DNA of 64,000 nt from Stictocephala bisonia (lineage: Eukaryota > Arthropoda > Insecta > Hemiptera > Membracidae): the NCBI GenBank assembly GCA_035578905.1, contig JAQJVL010000534.1:411072-475071 (forward strand), given 5' to 3'. Positions 26,284-37,464 of the stretch are shown piece by piece. The position numbers and the translations under genes were made by a program. Position 1 is the first letter of the stretch. Every line of letters starts with the position of its first letter. The notes below the pieces were generated by a model, which saw only the letters and a program-made list of their open reading frames with translations, was not told the DNA's origin and did no database searches.

Positions 26284-26420
26284 AACGTCACACAACACAC
26301 ATTTATTACAATATAAGCACAAAATGCACAAATATACTACAGTACAAGTACAAAATTCACAAATATTATGGTGACCAATTTCGGTGAACCACGCTCACCT
26401 TCCTCAGACCAGAGGGATTC
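26284..26420 (-). mobile_element. Penelope-like terminal fragment (tentative)
   Basis: Read on the minus strand, the segment runs TCTGGTCTGAGGAAGG, GGTTCACCGAAATTGGTC, then ACCATAATATTTGTG and onward to TGTGTTGTGTGACGTT. The CTGAGGA ... GAAA arrangement with a GGTGA/TCACC helix between them resembles a hammerhead core with one substitution, as found in terminal repeats of Penelope-like elements. 26284-26340 is shared with the fold-back repeat at 35811-35925. No RT is seen nearby, so the family call is tentative. Confidence 0.4.
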
Positions 26421-26653
26421 ACAAAAGATAACTATGCACCTTCTCTTTCACTGCATATACAGCACTGTTGAATTAAGGAAAATGACATAATCTCTTTCTA
26501 CAGCTTACTTAATGAAGGAAGACTTTAAAAAGAGTTCAATTAATGATTCTATGTTGTTAATGTATTGGTAATATACAGCCACTCGAGATACAATTAAAAA
26601 TATATAGACACATCTCCATATATGTTGATTCTGAAGCTAACCTAATATTATAA

Positions 26654-27145
26654 TGTTACGGATCACAGCACTCACCATCGGCACCGCCTAGGTCATTGCG
26701 CCCCCTCCTACTACGGGTACTGCCCGCGGGGCCAATCCAGGTCTTCCAGGAAGGACTAGAATGGCAGATCATTCGCCTGTAGGTGAACCGAGGTTCTTCC
26801 TGAATAGGAGTCAAGTAGTTCTAGATTATTCTCCAGGATCGCTATCGTCAGTTCAAGAATCGTCTGGGCTCCCACCTCTGAGTCATATAAAGATACTCAT
26901 CGGCCGACCTGACAGTCAGTCAAGATTCAGAGCGAAGAGTCAGTGAGTAAGTGACATAGTCAGCCCCAGTGGATGTGACAGTGACAGTCTAGTAAGAGTG
27001 CAAATATTAGTGTTTAATTTAAGTATTGAAAATAGTGTTTAAGTAATTGTAAATATTTCATAGTGTGTAATATAGTGATTTAGAACTTGTAAATAAAAGT
27101 AACAATTAGTAGCCATATTTATTAGGACCATATATGGCCGTAACA
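26654..27145 (+). mobile_element. Solo LTR (492 bp) with ATAA target duplication
   Basis: Starts TGTTACGG at 26654 and ends CCGTAACA at 27145, a perfect 8-bp terminal inverted repeat of the TG...CA type. It is flanked by the same tetranucleotide ATAA (26650-26653 and 27146-27149). Internal LTR signals are in order: TATAAAG at 26886-26892, a CAGTCAGT start-like site about 25 bp further on, and AATAAA at 27092-27097. No internal retroelement genes are attached, so LTR-LTR recombination is the likely origin. A Ty3/gypsy source is favoured by the 4-bp duplication. The 61-codon frame inside it is not a gene. Confidence 0.8.
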
Positions 27146-27244
27146 ATAATAAGGCATTCATTGTGAGAGTGCGGTCTCCAGGGTAGTTTCTAGACGTACA
27201 ATTTCCCGATAAATCCGAACGTTACATAGTTCAGAGTCTTTATT

Positions 27245-27430
27245 TTCCTGTCGTAATAGACTGTACTGTGTAAGTACCAATTTCAGGTGCTATTGAGAGA
27301 GATTTGTTGCTCGGCTAGTAGAGGGGGGATGTTGTTAGGGGTGCTCCCCTTCCGCCCAGTGACTCAGAAGGGTGGCTTTCTCTTAATACGCCTCTTTCTC
27401 TTTCCTACTAACCCTCAAACTCTACCTCTG
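27245..27430 (+). repeat. Dispersed repeat family R3, copy 2
   Basis: Best-preserved copy of the family also at 6965-7157 (minus) and 35155-35332. Blocks: GTAATAGACTGT, TTTCAGGTGCTATTGAGAGA, GGGATGTTGTTAGGGG, CCCAGTGACTCAGAAG, GGTGGCTTTCTCTTA, ATACGCCTCT, then a CTCTTTCC pyrimidine tail. It starts 100 bp after the solo LTR. Confidence 0.65.
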
Positions 27431-28854
27431 TTATCTTTTCCTTCGTGATTCAAACATAAAAAAATAAATGTAACCCTTGAAGATCTGTTACAGTTACCAT
27501 TTAGCAAAACTCAATACAAGAAAAGTGTTTTATCGATGTATAAAACGAAACAATTAAAATTGTTATAGCAAAATATGAATAGTTTAGACTACAAAAAAAA
27601 TAATACACTCCATTGTTATGCTTTCGGTATTATATAAATTTGTTGTATTTAACAATAGTTGATAAAATAAATTCCTCTTTTTTGTTCCACCACCAATCTT
27701 GACCAACACCGTCTAAATATACATTTGACATTGGTAGTTTATAGGCCTACAGTCAAATGAAGCTATTTGAACTTTACTGTGATAAGTGAAAGCCTATATT
27801 AAGTGTACCTTAATATGGAGGACATCCTTCGGAACCGTTTGTGCTGAGAAACTCAAATTGTTAGGGGAACAAAAAATAGCTATTTATTTTACTATCTACT
27901 ATGATTTATATAAATATCATATATGTTGTTAAGGTCTGTGGTTATCTGCTGATTAATGATTCAATCCACACCAAATAGAGTTATTTGCTCAGGTTCATTG
28001 TAGAACAAATTAGCTAATTGGTCTACTTAATTAGACTGGTATAGCAATAAATTTTTTATATATACTAAAATCATAAACTTTAATTACTTTGTGTGCTTAA
28101 GTTCAATACCCTTATTATTGACATTTTATTTTATTTTTATAAGTAAAATTAGTCTACCCTGATATATACATATATATATTGAAAATATATGTAAATATCA
28201 ACTGACCACGTCGTATTTAATATGGGGTGAAGTAATATTTTTCAAACGTTTGTTTTATATTAGGCTTCTTTAAGACTCATTAGTTGTTCTGGGTATTATT
28301 AAAATTTCTTGAGGATGCAAATAAAAAAAAGGAAACATCTCGAATACCTGTGTATGTCAATATATAATTTATTAACCTGTGTTAATACATAAGAGGGTTA
28401 ATATTATTTAACAATCATTCAAGGATATATACAAATAGTATTTTAATTTTTTAGTTAAATATTTCTCACTAATTCACTGAATTTAAAATTAATCCGCAAA
28501 TTGACCTACGTTCAGGTGGTTAGACCTTCTTATTGATTGAGGGAATGCCTAATGATTTAATATGAAATTCAAGTAAAACATTCATAGTAGGCTAAGTAGA
28601 TTAAATAAAACAACTATATAAATAAAAATAAATAAATAAATATTCATTTGAAGCACGATCATCTACAGCTCATCAGGATATTATTTAGTTCTATATAATA
28701 ATTTGGTGATCAACAGGCAATATAAAAAATTAATAAATTATATCATAAATAGATAAACAATAAGAATGTGTTCAATGAATATATTCTACAAATAAATACA
28801 ATACGTCACAAATACGTGACGTCAATACGTCACGTTGAAGTACTTGAATGCGTA
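27431..28854. other. AT-rich stretch, no gene seen
   Basis: No coding signal, no recognisable repeat beyond AT-rich simple sequence. Confidence 0.45.
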
Positions 28855-29041
28855 TTGACCCACCCACACACAAACATTGGTATTAACCCACCTGCCCGCC
28901 CACACACAAACATTGGTATTGACCCACCCGCCCGCCTATACATGAACAGTGGTACTGACCTACCCGCCACTGTATGTGTACCATTGTATGTATTTCTTAT
29001 TCATATTAAATACTACTGAACGTGTAAGGGTGGGCGGGTGA
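28855..29041. repeat. ~36-bp minisatellite, short array with strand switch
   Basis: Three C-rich units (CCCACC(C/T)GCCCGCC-type core with ACACAAACATTGGTATTGA) run from 28855 to 28975. After about 45 bp of other sequence comes one partial unit in the opposite orientation (GAACGTGTAAGGGTGGGCGG at 29019-29038). The unit is related to the 10.05-kb and 44.9-kb arrays. The 83-codon ORF here is a repeat by-product. Confidence 0.8.
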
Positions 29042-29367
29042 TATCAGAATTCCTTACTATTTCCATGTATTTTATCGTTATTTTTCTTTGCCATAGCTTG
29101 AATGGATATCATTTTGTCAGGACTGTACCACCCTGTATAACCCTGTATAAAGTAAATGGAAACAGTCTGCCTAACACTTTAATCAATGTCACAAAAAATA
29201 AATTATAATAGAATAGAATAATAAAATAAATTAGCTATATTTTTAAAAATTAAGATGTAAATAATGTATTTAAAATGCTTGGCAATACTACACACCTCCA
29301 TATCTCGCATGTATTAATTCCCGGCTACACCTACCCCACCCCTACAGCTATTCACCCTCCACTTAGT

Positions 29368-29432
29368 AAGGGAAGGCAATGCAACGGGAAACAATTCACA
29401 AAAGCGCCTAGGTAAGTTTCTTGGAACACATC
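29368..29432 (+). repeat. Dispersed repeat R5, copy 1
   Basis: AAGGGAAGGCAATGCAACGG ... AAACAATTCACAAA ... TTCTTGGAACACATC. It matches 43846-43913 in the same orientation. Too short to assign. Confidence 0.55.
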
Positions 29433-32400
29433 GGAGTTACTAGCCTATTCCTAATGGTATTAAATACATCACAGGAAATGTATTTAGTTAACTCATGCTA
29501 TATCAGTAGACTCATGTCATTTGCTAATACGTTTTTATAATCATTTCATGATATTTATTTTATTGTCAATAGTTCATACTGAATACTTACTTAATTAGAT
29601 ATGGCATTCTAAATTTTAACTTCAATTTTAATGTTTGAAATAATGTGTGTAATATTAGGCTTTTATATAAATAATTAGTTGCACTGAGTATTACTTAAAT
29701 TTGCATGATGACGTAAAAGTAAAAAACGAAAATTTCCAATACCTGACAATAACGATGATTGAAAGAACGTTAAAAATGAAATATGATTTGCCAGGCAGTC
29801 ACTCAACCACACCGTAGTCCTGCCATATATTTTTTTTATATATAGTGGCTTTTGAAGGCTACATGTGTGGGGGTGTAAAATAAACGTTGTCTTAAAAACA
29901 TTTGCTATTCCAAGAAGGAACTCCACTAAACAAGCTGAATGTTTTACCAAGGTCCGTGGGAAAAGGTATGTATGAATCGTGAGGTGTTGAGGTTTCCTAA
30001 AATACTAGTAGGGAAAGAGCCATAGAATGAGAACTATCCCTCCAATGAAACAAGGGATATTCATTCAAATAACGGCCATCTTGGGTATCCTTGGACCTTT
30101 AGGCCTTCCCTATAGGGCTTAGCTACTGAATGCTATTTGTCATCGTGCTTAAATCTGAGTTAAGTTAATTACCTAGACAGATGTTTCATTATTTGCAACA
30201 AAATATGTAGACTACTTTTTAGGTAAATAAGTAGGTATTTCATTTTTAAATCCCTGTTAAAAGTAAATTAAGCATTTACCTGCATGAAAGAATAAATACT
30301 CATATTAGGGCAAAAATAACGTCTTTATACATTTTTGTATGTTATCTATAATATACCTTAAAATAAGATCGAAACCTCACACTTACAATATATAGTAAAA
30401 AAATGTTTTAGAATAGTCTTGTCCATCTAATAGCGCCAACTGAAATGCATTATGTAGAAAATACAACTGCATTACCGGGAAGTGAATGCATTGATTTTTC
30501 TTTAAAGAACTTCCTTTGTAAAATAATAAAGTATACTTTAACCCACGATCAACTAGGTTCCTAAAAAGTATATTTTATAAAACCATGAAATGCTTTCAAT
30601 CTACTTATATCAAATCTTCCAACTGTTATCTTTTGAAAGTACTGTCAAGCTGAAATCGGATTAGTGGTTTCGTCTAAATTTTGTTTTGTATCATATCTAA
30701 CCCACTATGAGGAAAACTACTTAGGTCTTAGACGGAAAAAGTAATAGGATGCAATGTTTACACTTAATCAACTTATATTTATTTTAGTACATTTATCGTA
30801 CTAACGTTTAATAAATTAAAGTAAAAACCTTAACGTAAAAAGAGCTAACAGTTAGTTGTATTTTAGTTTAAAACTTTGCTAGAACTATGTTGTGAATAGC
30901 TCACATTTAGGTAACTATTGTTACGGACGTACGAGCTCCTGTTTATAAACAAAGTTATATGTTTATACAATCTATGATATATGATTTAAGTTGACGATAC
31001 TATCGTGTAAGGAGCATTTCTAAGACTTAATACTCATACATAAACACATTTATTTGCAAAAACTGTATTTATAAGCTTATAAACTCAATTCATACATATC
31101 AAATTACATTTTTTAAACGATTTATTTAATTCCACAATTTGTGGTATCCTTATTTACAGTTGCCACTTTAATGAGGGATTATCTTTATCTATAACTAGAT
31201 TAAACTATTTTATCAATCTTGATTGAAGTATTTGGTTAAAGGCTGATCGTTTAAAATCCACTTATTTACAATGATGTATAACACTTTGTGCACTTATCTA
31301 AATAGCTTTTTATATTTAAAAAACTCTTTTCTCTAATAAAAGTCTCATAGATCATAGTCACAGATCCCCTTGTCCTACTCGTGTACACTATGATTGATGG
31401 TATTAACTAAAATGTAAAGTGCCACTGTCTCACATTTGAATATTATGTTGCTTGAACCACTTACATTTATCGACGATGCATATTATATTTAGTTAAAAAC
31501 CAAGCAATCTTTCATGAACCTATTTTTAATTAGTACAATATACTTGATAACTCTAAAATAAAGGCTTGGTATGCTTGTGAGAGGCTATATTTAATATTAT
31601 AAATATTTTTATAATTAACGTTTAACACTGTATTACCCTAAATAGTTTGGTAACAGATAACGTAATAGTAGAGGAATAATATTGTTAAGTAGGAGATCAT
31701 AATAAAGTTATATTAGTATCTCAGACAATTAAAACTTATAAAAATTGGTTAAACAATTAGTTTTTACGAATTGGTAAAAAACCATATATGTTAGATACAG
31801 CCAAAGTATGCATTCTGATTCAGGGTGAGTATTTAACTTATGTGTTACGTATATTCTTAAGATGGTCGACTCTAATCCTGCACTTTGCAGAACATGCACG
31901 ATGAACATAAGGTACACTTTAATACATTTAATTACTGCTATATTATAAATATATTTATGTAAAGGAATACTGTAACCTGATCCATGATAATTATGGACTT
32001 TCATAGAACTTCGAGATTGATTATATCCTTTTATCCTTTTAATTTCATTGTAAATTACATCCTGGCAAGTGGGAAGTGAATTACCACGCCAGAGATACTC
32101 TAGATTAATGGTGTTGTTTGTCGGTCGGAAGCTCCCTTCCCACTTGTTTGTGGGCTTACACATAACAAATAGATATGTAAAAATAAACAAAAACTGTGTA
32201 AAGAGCTTGAAAAGTTTTACTTAAACTAACAAGACCCATTCAAATCCAAAACTGTAAGATTTGTACAGTATTATTTCCGCCATAAATTATATAAATCTCA
32301 GATTTATAGCTATGCCACCTTATGAAATAGTAACTAATGAATCTTAAATAGTCATAAATGATCTTAAATAGTAACTAATGAAAGTGTATAAAACCTGAGT

Positions 32401-34158
32401 CATGCAACGTAAGAATATTTTGTTGTTTGAATCAACACTAAACACAATGTTACTAAAGGTAGTAAGCTTCATAATATTAGCAGCTCTCTACGAAGGTGAC
32501 CTAACTGTGATTTTCTATCAAAGTATACAATACAGATATACACTTAATTAATAAGTATTCACCAAAAGTGTTTAAATCTAAACTTTACTGCTGGTTACTC
32601 AATAACCCCGTTTACTCAATTGATGAGTTTTTGAGTTCGAGTTTGGTAGAATATTAATATTTTATTTAGTTTTCCAAAAGTAGTCTTTCTTGTTCTCGTT
32701 GTTTTCATCCATGTTAAATCTTTGTCATTGTTATTGTTAATCATTTATTTTATTAGGTGTTTGTCATAAACCAATTATTTATTTTTAAATTAGGTTATGT
32801 TTATTGTGTTCGCTCATACATGCCGGCCTTAAATGTATTTTTTCATCTTAGGTTAAGGTAGTATTTTTTCATTTTATTTATTTATTTCCATGCTTTAATA
32901 CAATTATACACATAATTACATATAATCAGTTAAAGATACTAAACTATAATTAATATATAGTGGGTCTTAAGCCATAACACAAATGTTCAAATACAAAACT
33001 TTCCAAGGTCTGAAAACGTTCAATTACCAAAAACACCAAAAAAAGAAACATCCATATGACAATAAACACAAGTTTTAAATTATAAGTTTACTTATAAAGA
33101 AATATAAATACTCTAACAAATAAATTTATAAATAATAAAGCACGCCAACAATAAATGAGATAAAATACATATATATGACATCAACTATGAATAATTAACA
33201 ATGAATAAAATAATATATAATCAACAAAGATAAAATAAATTAAGTGAGAGCATCAGTAACAATAAAAAGCAATAATAAAGGTACAACAATATAATAATAA
33301 TTATAAAATGCTATTAGTATCGACTTGGCAATTGGCTGCAAAATGACGTTGTCAACGCCGTAATACAGTTTATACGACAATTAAGGTTAATATAACACAA
33401 AACCTATAATTTAATTATTTTAATTAAATAACTAATATGTGTTCCCTTGATTGAATTTAGAGTTAAAAACTCCCAAGTGGTAGCATTAAGAAAAATTAAA
33501 TTTTTTACACTAATTAAGCTATGTCTTGCTTTAATGAATCAATTTCATATTCTTAGACACCTTCAAAACATCAGGTTATTTTCTCTACTATCCTCTATGA
33601 GTTATAAATATAGGCCCCATGGAAGCCATATTCAAAAGCAGTGTCTAGCTTAAAATTATGATATAATTTTGATCATAACATGTATGTGAAAAATATCAAC
33701 ATATGATATGCCTACTTGAAAATGAATCTTAGAGCGGCATTAAAATAATAATTATCATTGATAAACTATGGGAACAATCTTCTGGTATACAATAATTATT
33801 CCAATAAGAGCCACACAGAAGGAATTGATGGATAGACATGTTGACCTAGACATTTACAACAACTTTGTATGTATACAGCTTTGTATGGTTCATATCGATT
33901 ACCTGTCAAATATAAAACGGAAAAAAATATTTTTTCGTCAGAAGATGAATGTTAAATAAATTACTAAGGAATATTAAACAGCCTCCTTCCCCGTAGCTGA
34001 CAATAAGTACTTGTTATATATCCGAGTGCAATGCACATTTATATCTGATTGTATTCATGTTTTATGGTTTGGATCCTCTAAATCATATTTCGTATTATAA
34101 ACACACCTAAATGTCTATAGTCAATTCAGTATTAAAACCGACTGGTATCCACTGTTTA
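29433..34158. other. AT-rich stretch, no recognised gene
   Basis: The only long frame is listed separately (31729-32190). A GC-richer patch at 30060-30115 has no identity I can name. TTTATTTATTTATT-type simple sequence lies near 32874. Nothing else is recognisable. Confidence 0.45.
31729..32190 (-). CDS. Unrecognised open frame, 153 aa (doubtful)
   Basis: One of the few minus-strand frames over 100 codons that is not explained by a repeat or transposon. It begins with a hydrophobic stretch (FIFTYLFVM) and contains a basic patch (KRIKGYNQSRSSMKV) and a second hydrophobic stretch (VYLMFIVHVL). I recognise no domain. In AT-rich DNA a frame of this length can occur by chance, and I see no splice, promoter or codon-bias support. 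It might instead be a decayed transposon or an exon of an unknown gene. I list it only because it is the least easily dismissed frame in the region. Confidence 0.12.
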   Translation of the reverse strand: MFIFTYLFVMCKPTNKWEGSFRPTNNTINLEYLWRGNSLPTCQDVIYNEIKRIKGYNQSRSSMKVHNYHGSGYSIPLHKYIYNIAVIKCIKVYLMFIVHVLQSAGLESTILRIYVTHKLNTHPESECILWLYLTYMVFYQFVKTNCLTNFYKF

Positions 34159-34960
34159 TGTAATATTGGGACATTCCGAGTGGCCTCTATCCTGGGAACC
34201 GGTGATGCGGAAGTAATGGATGGGTCGCTGACCACCTGCCCTGCTTGTTTACAACCTTTGGGGCACAATGGCTTACGCATGAACGCCCCTTTACCTCTTC
34301 AGTAGACTTCTAGAATCTTCTGGGTTGACGAGCCAGCTCTGTCATGGAACTTCGGACGCAGGGGAATTCAAGAAGCTTCTAGATGGAGACCTGCAGGTGA
34401 TATATACGGCCCGGATACCAGCGCTAGTCAGTCAGTCAGTCAGTCTAGAGCCTACAGCCCGGGTGTTTGCAGCGACAGTGAGCGTGAAGTGTCCGAGTAT
34501 AGTGAAGTGGTCTACGGAGAAGTTACCGGTGAGTGGTTCGTTGTGGGGATCAACGAAGGAGCAGTGCGGTACTTGTGGACGACTTCTGAAGGGACACTGA
34601 AGAAACTGTGAGTGAACTGTTAGCATTGGACTGTAGGTAGTAGGGAATCTAGTAAAGTCACTTCGTAGTCAGTAATTGTAAATCATAGTAGAGAATCTAG
34701 GAAAGCCACTCTATAGAGCTAGGAATTGTAATTAAAAGAAGGGAATTTAGAAAAGTCACTTTGCAATTAGTAGTTGTAATTATTGATGCCATCGAAGATT
34801 GTAATTATAGATTAGTTTAACTGTAACAGTAGGCCTAATAGTAAATTGTACTTTTCACAATAGTTAAAGTTAAGGAAATGATCCATTTAATTATAATAAG
34901 TTAATTTTATATATTTAATAAATTTAGTAATTGTTTAGTATAACGTGTTGCTTATTTGTA
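34159..34960 (+). mobile_element. LTR-like segment (probable second solo LTR, boundaries unsure)
   Basis: A GC-richer island in AT-rich surroundings with an LTR-like series of signals: TATATAC at 34401-34407, about 25 bp later GTCAGTCAGTCAGTCAGTC (34427-34445), three ~48-bp repeats (34638-34782), and AATAAA at 34917-34922. The TATA-to-CAGTCAGT spacing matches the solo LTR at 26654-27145. A possible left end TGTAATATTG is at 34159, but I found no convincing inverted right end or target duplication. The three ORFs of 64-91 codons here show no protein similarity I recognise and are not called. Confidence 0.4.
34638..34782 (+). repeat. ~48-bp imperfect tandem repeat, 3 units
   Basis: Three successive units share GTAG/GAAG-GGAATCTAG, AAAGTCACTT or AAAGCCACTC, and end in AATTGTAA or GTTGTAA. 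They start near 34638, 34686 and 34737, inside the LTR-like segment. Confidence 0.6.
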
Positions 34961-35154
34961 AAACCCACATAGTGATTAATTATTTATAAATTAGGACGTA
35001 AAAACGTCACAATATTATTGGAGTAATCTCATAACTAGTAGTGAGTTAAATTACTATGAACGATTCACCTTAGAATTTGTAATTGGCTACTATATTTATA
35101 TATTTATCAATGAGCCTCAAAATTAGATAAGTCTACAATATTTACTTTAAATAA

Positions 35155-35332
35155 GTAATAGACTGTTTTGTTACTAGTTTCAGGTACTGTTAAGAGATAT
35201 GTGTAGCTATTTTACCGGTGGGTATTTTTTAAAGGAGTTCTTCTTTTCCACCCAGTGAGTCAGAAGACTGGCTTTTTCCTAACGCCAGAATACGCCTCTC
35301 TATCTCTTTCTAGCCCTCAAAGTCTATAACCA
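35155..35332 (+). repeat. Dispersed repeat family R3, copy 3
   Basis: Same order of blocks as 27245-27430, more diverged: GTAATAGACTGT, TTTCAGGTACTGTTAAGAGA, CCCAGTGAGTCAGAAG, CTGGCTTTTTCCTAAC, ATACGCCTCTC, CTATCTCTTTC. It again follows an LTR-like segment by roughly 200 bp. Confidence 0.6.
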
Positions 35333-35810
35333 CAATATGTGCATTTTTAAACCAATTATTTTAAAAGTTTGTGAAAAAGCAACCCTGCTAGTGTTTATTA
35401 CTTAGCATAAACAATACCTTAGTAATGAATATTGAATGTTTAATTACTCATATAAAATTGTTACAAAACGTTACATTTAACTGAGAGACGTCATACTGGT
35501 AACTAAGAGACATTTTCAACCTAACATTTAATTAGTAAAAGTGCCAATAAAATCAAATGCGAAATTAATGAATGCAATCGTCTTACAAAAACAACCATTT
35601 ATTGTAACAGAAATGTTTAAATATTTGATTTGAATATTAATGTCTTATTAATTTAAATTTAGCAATCTAATTAAAAAAACTATTTTTTGAAAAAGTTGAT
35701 TACTTTTGCAGTTTTTAGATACTAGGCTTAACTATGACTATAACTGATTATACTTCATAAAATAGTTTTTTAATTAGCATAATAAATGTTGGTACATGTG
35801 CATTACAAGT

Positions 35811-35925
35811 GAACGTCACACAACACAAATAAATTACAATATAAGCACAAAATGCACAAATATACTACTAGTATATTTGTGAATTTTAGTCTTATAGTTT
35901 AATATATTTGTGTTGTGTGACGTTC
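35811..35925. repeat. Small fold-back element, 115 bp
   Basis: 26-bp inverted ends starting GAACGTCACACAACACAAAT with one mismatch, around a ~60-bp centre. The left arm plus centre matches 26284-26340. It could be a MITE or a rearranged piece of the element seen at 26.3 kb. Confidence 0.7.
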
Positions 35926-37081
35926 AATTCTACCTTACAATAACATGCAAATATTTTTCGTGTAAAATATGTATTTCCTAATCAAAACATAGATCAATAA
36001 CTATTCCAGTAGCTGTAAGCCAAATAAATTACTGTACATGAATAAGGTTATATTATTTTCAATTCAATCACATAATGATCTTTTGAGAACCCAAACACTC
36101 AGGTATTAGAAAGTAATTAAAACATATAAAGCTGTATAAGTTTATATTGCGGCATTGTATGTGGGCGTCTGTGGTTGACATTCTGGGTCGCTCTCTGTTC
36201 ATACCACCACTGGGACTTTGGTTACTTTACTAATGTAATTGGCTGTTACGCTGTTACTGATTGTCTATGTTTTTGAACCTTACTGCTATGTTGATAGATG
36301 TAGCATAGTTGATAAATAATCTGATAGTTAACTGACTTTTTAAGTGAACTTTTAGAATCTCGATAGGACATTTGTTTGTTCACTTATCTGATTTCACACG
36401 TCAGATAAATGTTTTAACTATATTCAATAAACTATAAAGGATATATTGAAATGCATCTCAAGCTGAAAGACTTATATTATACTCTCTATACCTGGAGAAT
36501 GATATATATGGTTTAAAATATAGTATTTTTGTTGTACATAATCATAATATTGATCTCTAATAATTTATTTAACTTTTAATGAGCAATTAGATTGTAACAT
36601 TTCAATTCCAATAACTGCCGAGGAATGAATACAATTTAATACACTTGATTTTATTTTAAAGGACATCCTATATTAAAACACTTTTGGAATAAATACAACA
36701 ATTATATTTTATACACATACATATAATTTACAAATGATAAACTTTTTTACTAAACAAATTATTTTTTTTCAAACATTAAACGTATTCATAAAAAAACTTA
36801 AATGATCTCCAGGATGACAGAAGACTTGACCGGTCAAACGTTTTATCGGGATGGAATATAAAGGCTTAGAAGGAATAATATAACATTTATATGATGCATT
36901 TATGATGCTAGAAAGCAGAACATCCACATGCACTGAACTGTTGTGAAACTCTGCATACAAACAGTTTTATTCTCGGGTTTCCCAACCAAATATTTTACTT
37001 TTTTTTTTAGCCAAATAGAATTACTATGGGAATATGGATTGGAAAAATATTTATTTTTAAATTATGCTATTAAGTCTTATT
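35926..37081. other. AT-rich stretch, no gene seen
   Basis: No recognisable coding or repeat structure. The 63-codon minus frame at 36769-36960 has no motif I can place. Confidence 0.45.
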
Positions 37082-37464
37082 ACTGAATGAATGAATGAAA
37101 AATATGTTTATTTCACTAAATGTACATAAAATATTACATTTTATAGGCTAATAATAAATGAAATAATACCTCCCCACACGGGTCATGTGCGGCCTGTGCG
37201 TGGGTAAGGGAGTTCCCATCTAAAATAAAAAAGCTATAATACAACTACTATTGCATAAACATGAAAAACAAACAAGACAACAGTTTTTTTCCAACACAGA
37301 GTTGCTTTTCAAAATTTAAAATTGAAAATTCACAATGAACCTAGGTAGGAAAAAACTGTTGTCTTATCACAATGAACCATAGTAGGAAAAATAAAACAAC
37401 AAAGAGTTACATATCACAACTTGGCTGACACGGCGGCATAGTAAGTACAATTTCTAAGAAACAT
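37082..37464 (-). other. LINE 3' UTR and tail
   Basis: Follows the ORF2 remnant. It contains, on the plus strand, a 16-bp inverted repeat (AAGACAACAGTTTTTT at 37274-37289, its complement at 37350-37365) and a direct repeat starting CACAATGAACC. Near the end come AATAAA and a four-unit TTCA tail on the minus strand. The tail marks the 3' terminus used to prime target-site reverse transcription. Confidence 0.65.

Noticed and set aside
26761..26946. 61-codon ORF in GC-richer DNA
   Set aside because: Lies wholly inside the solo LTR, across its TATA box and presumed transcript start.
32600..32680. GAGTTCGAGTTTGG as a tRNA B box
   Set aside because: No matching A box or cloverleaf arms at the right spacing.
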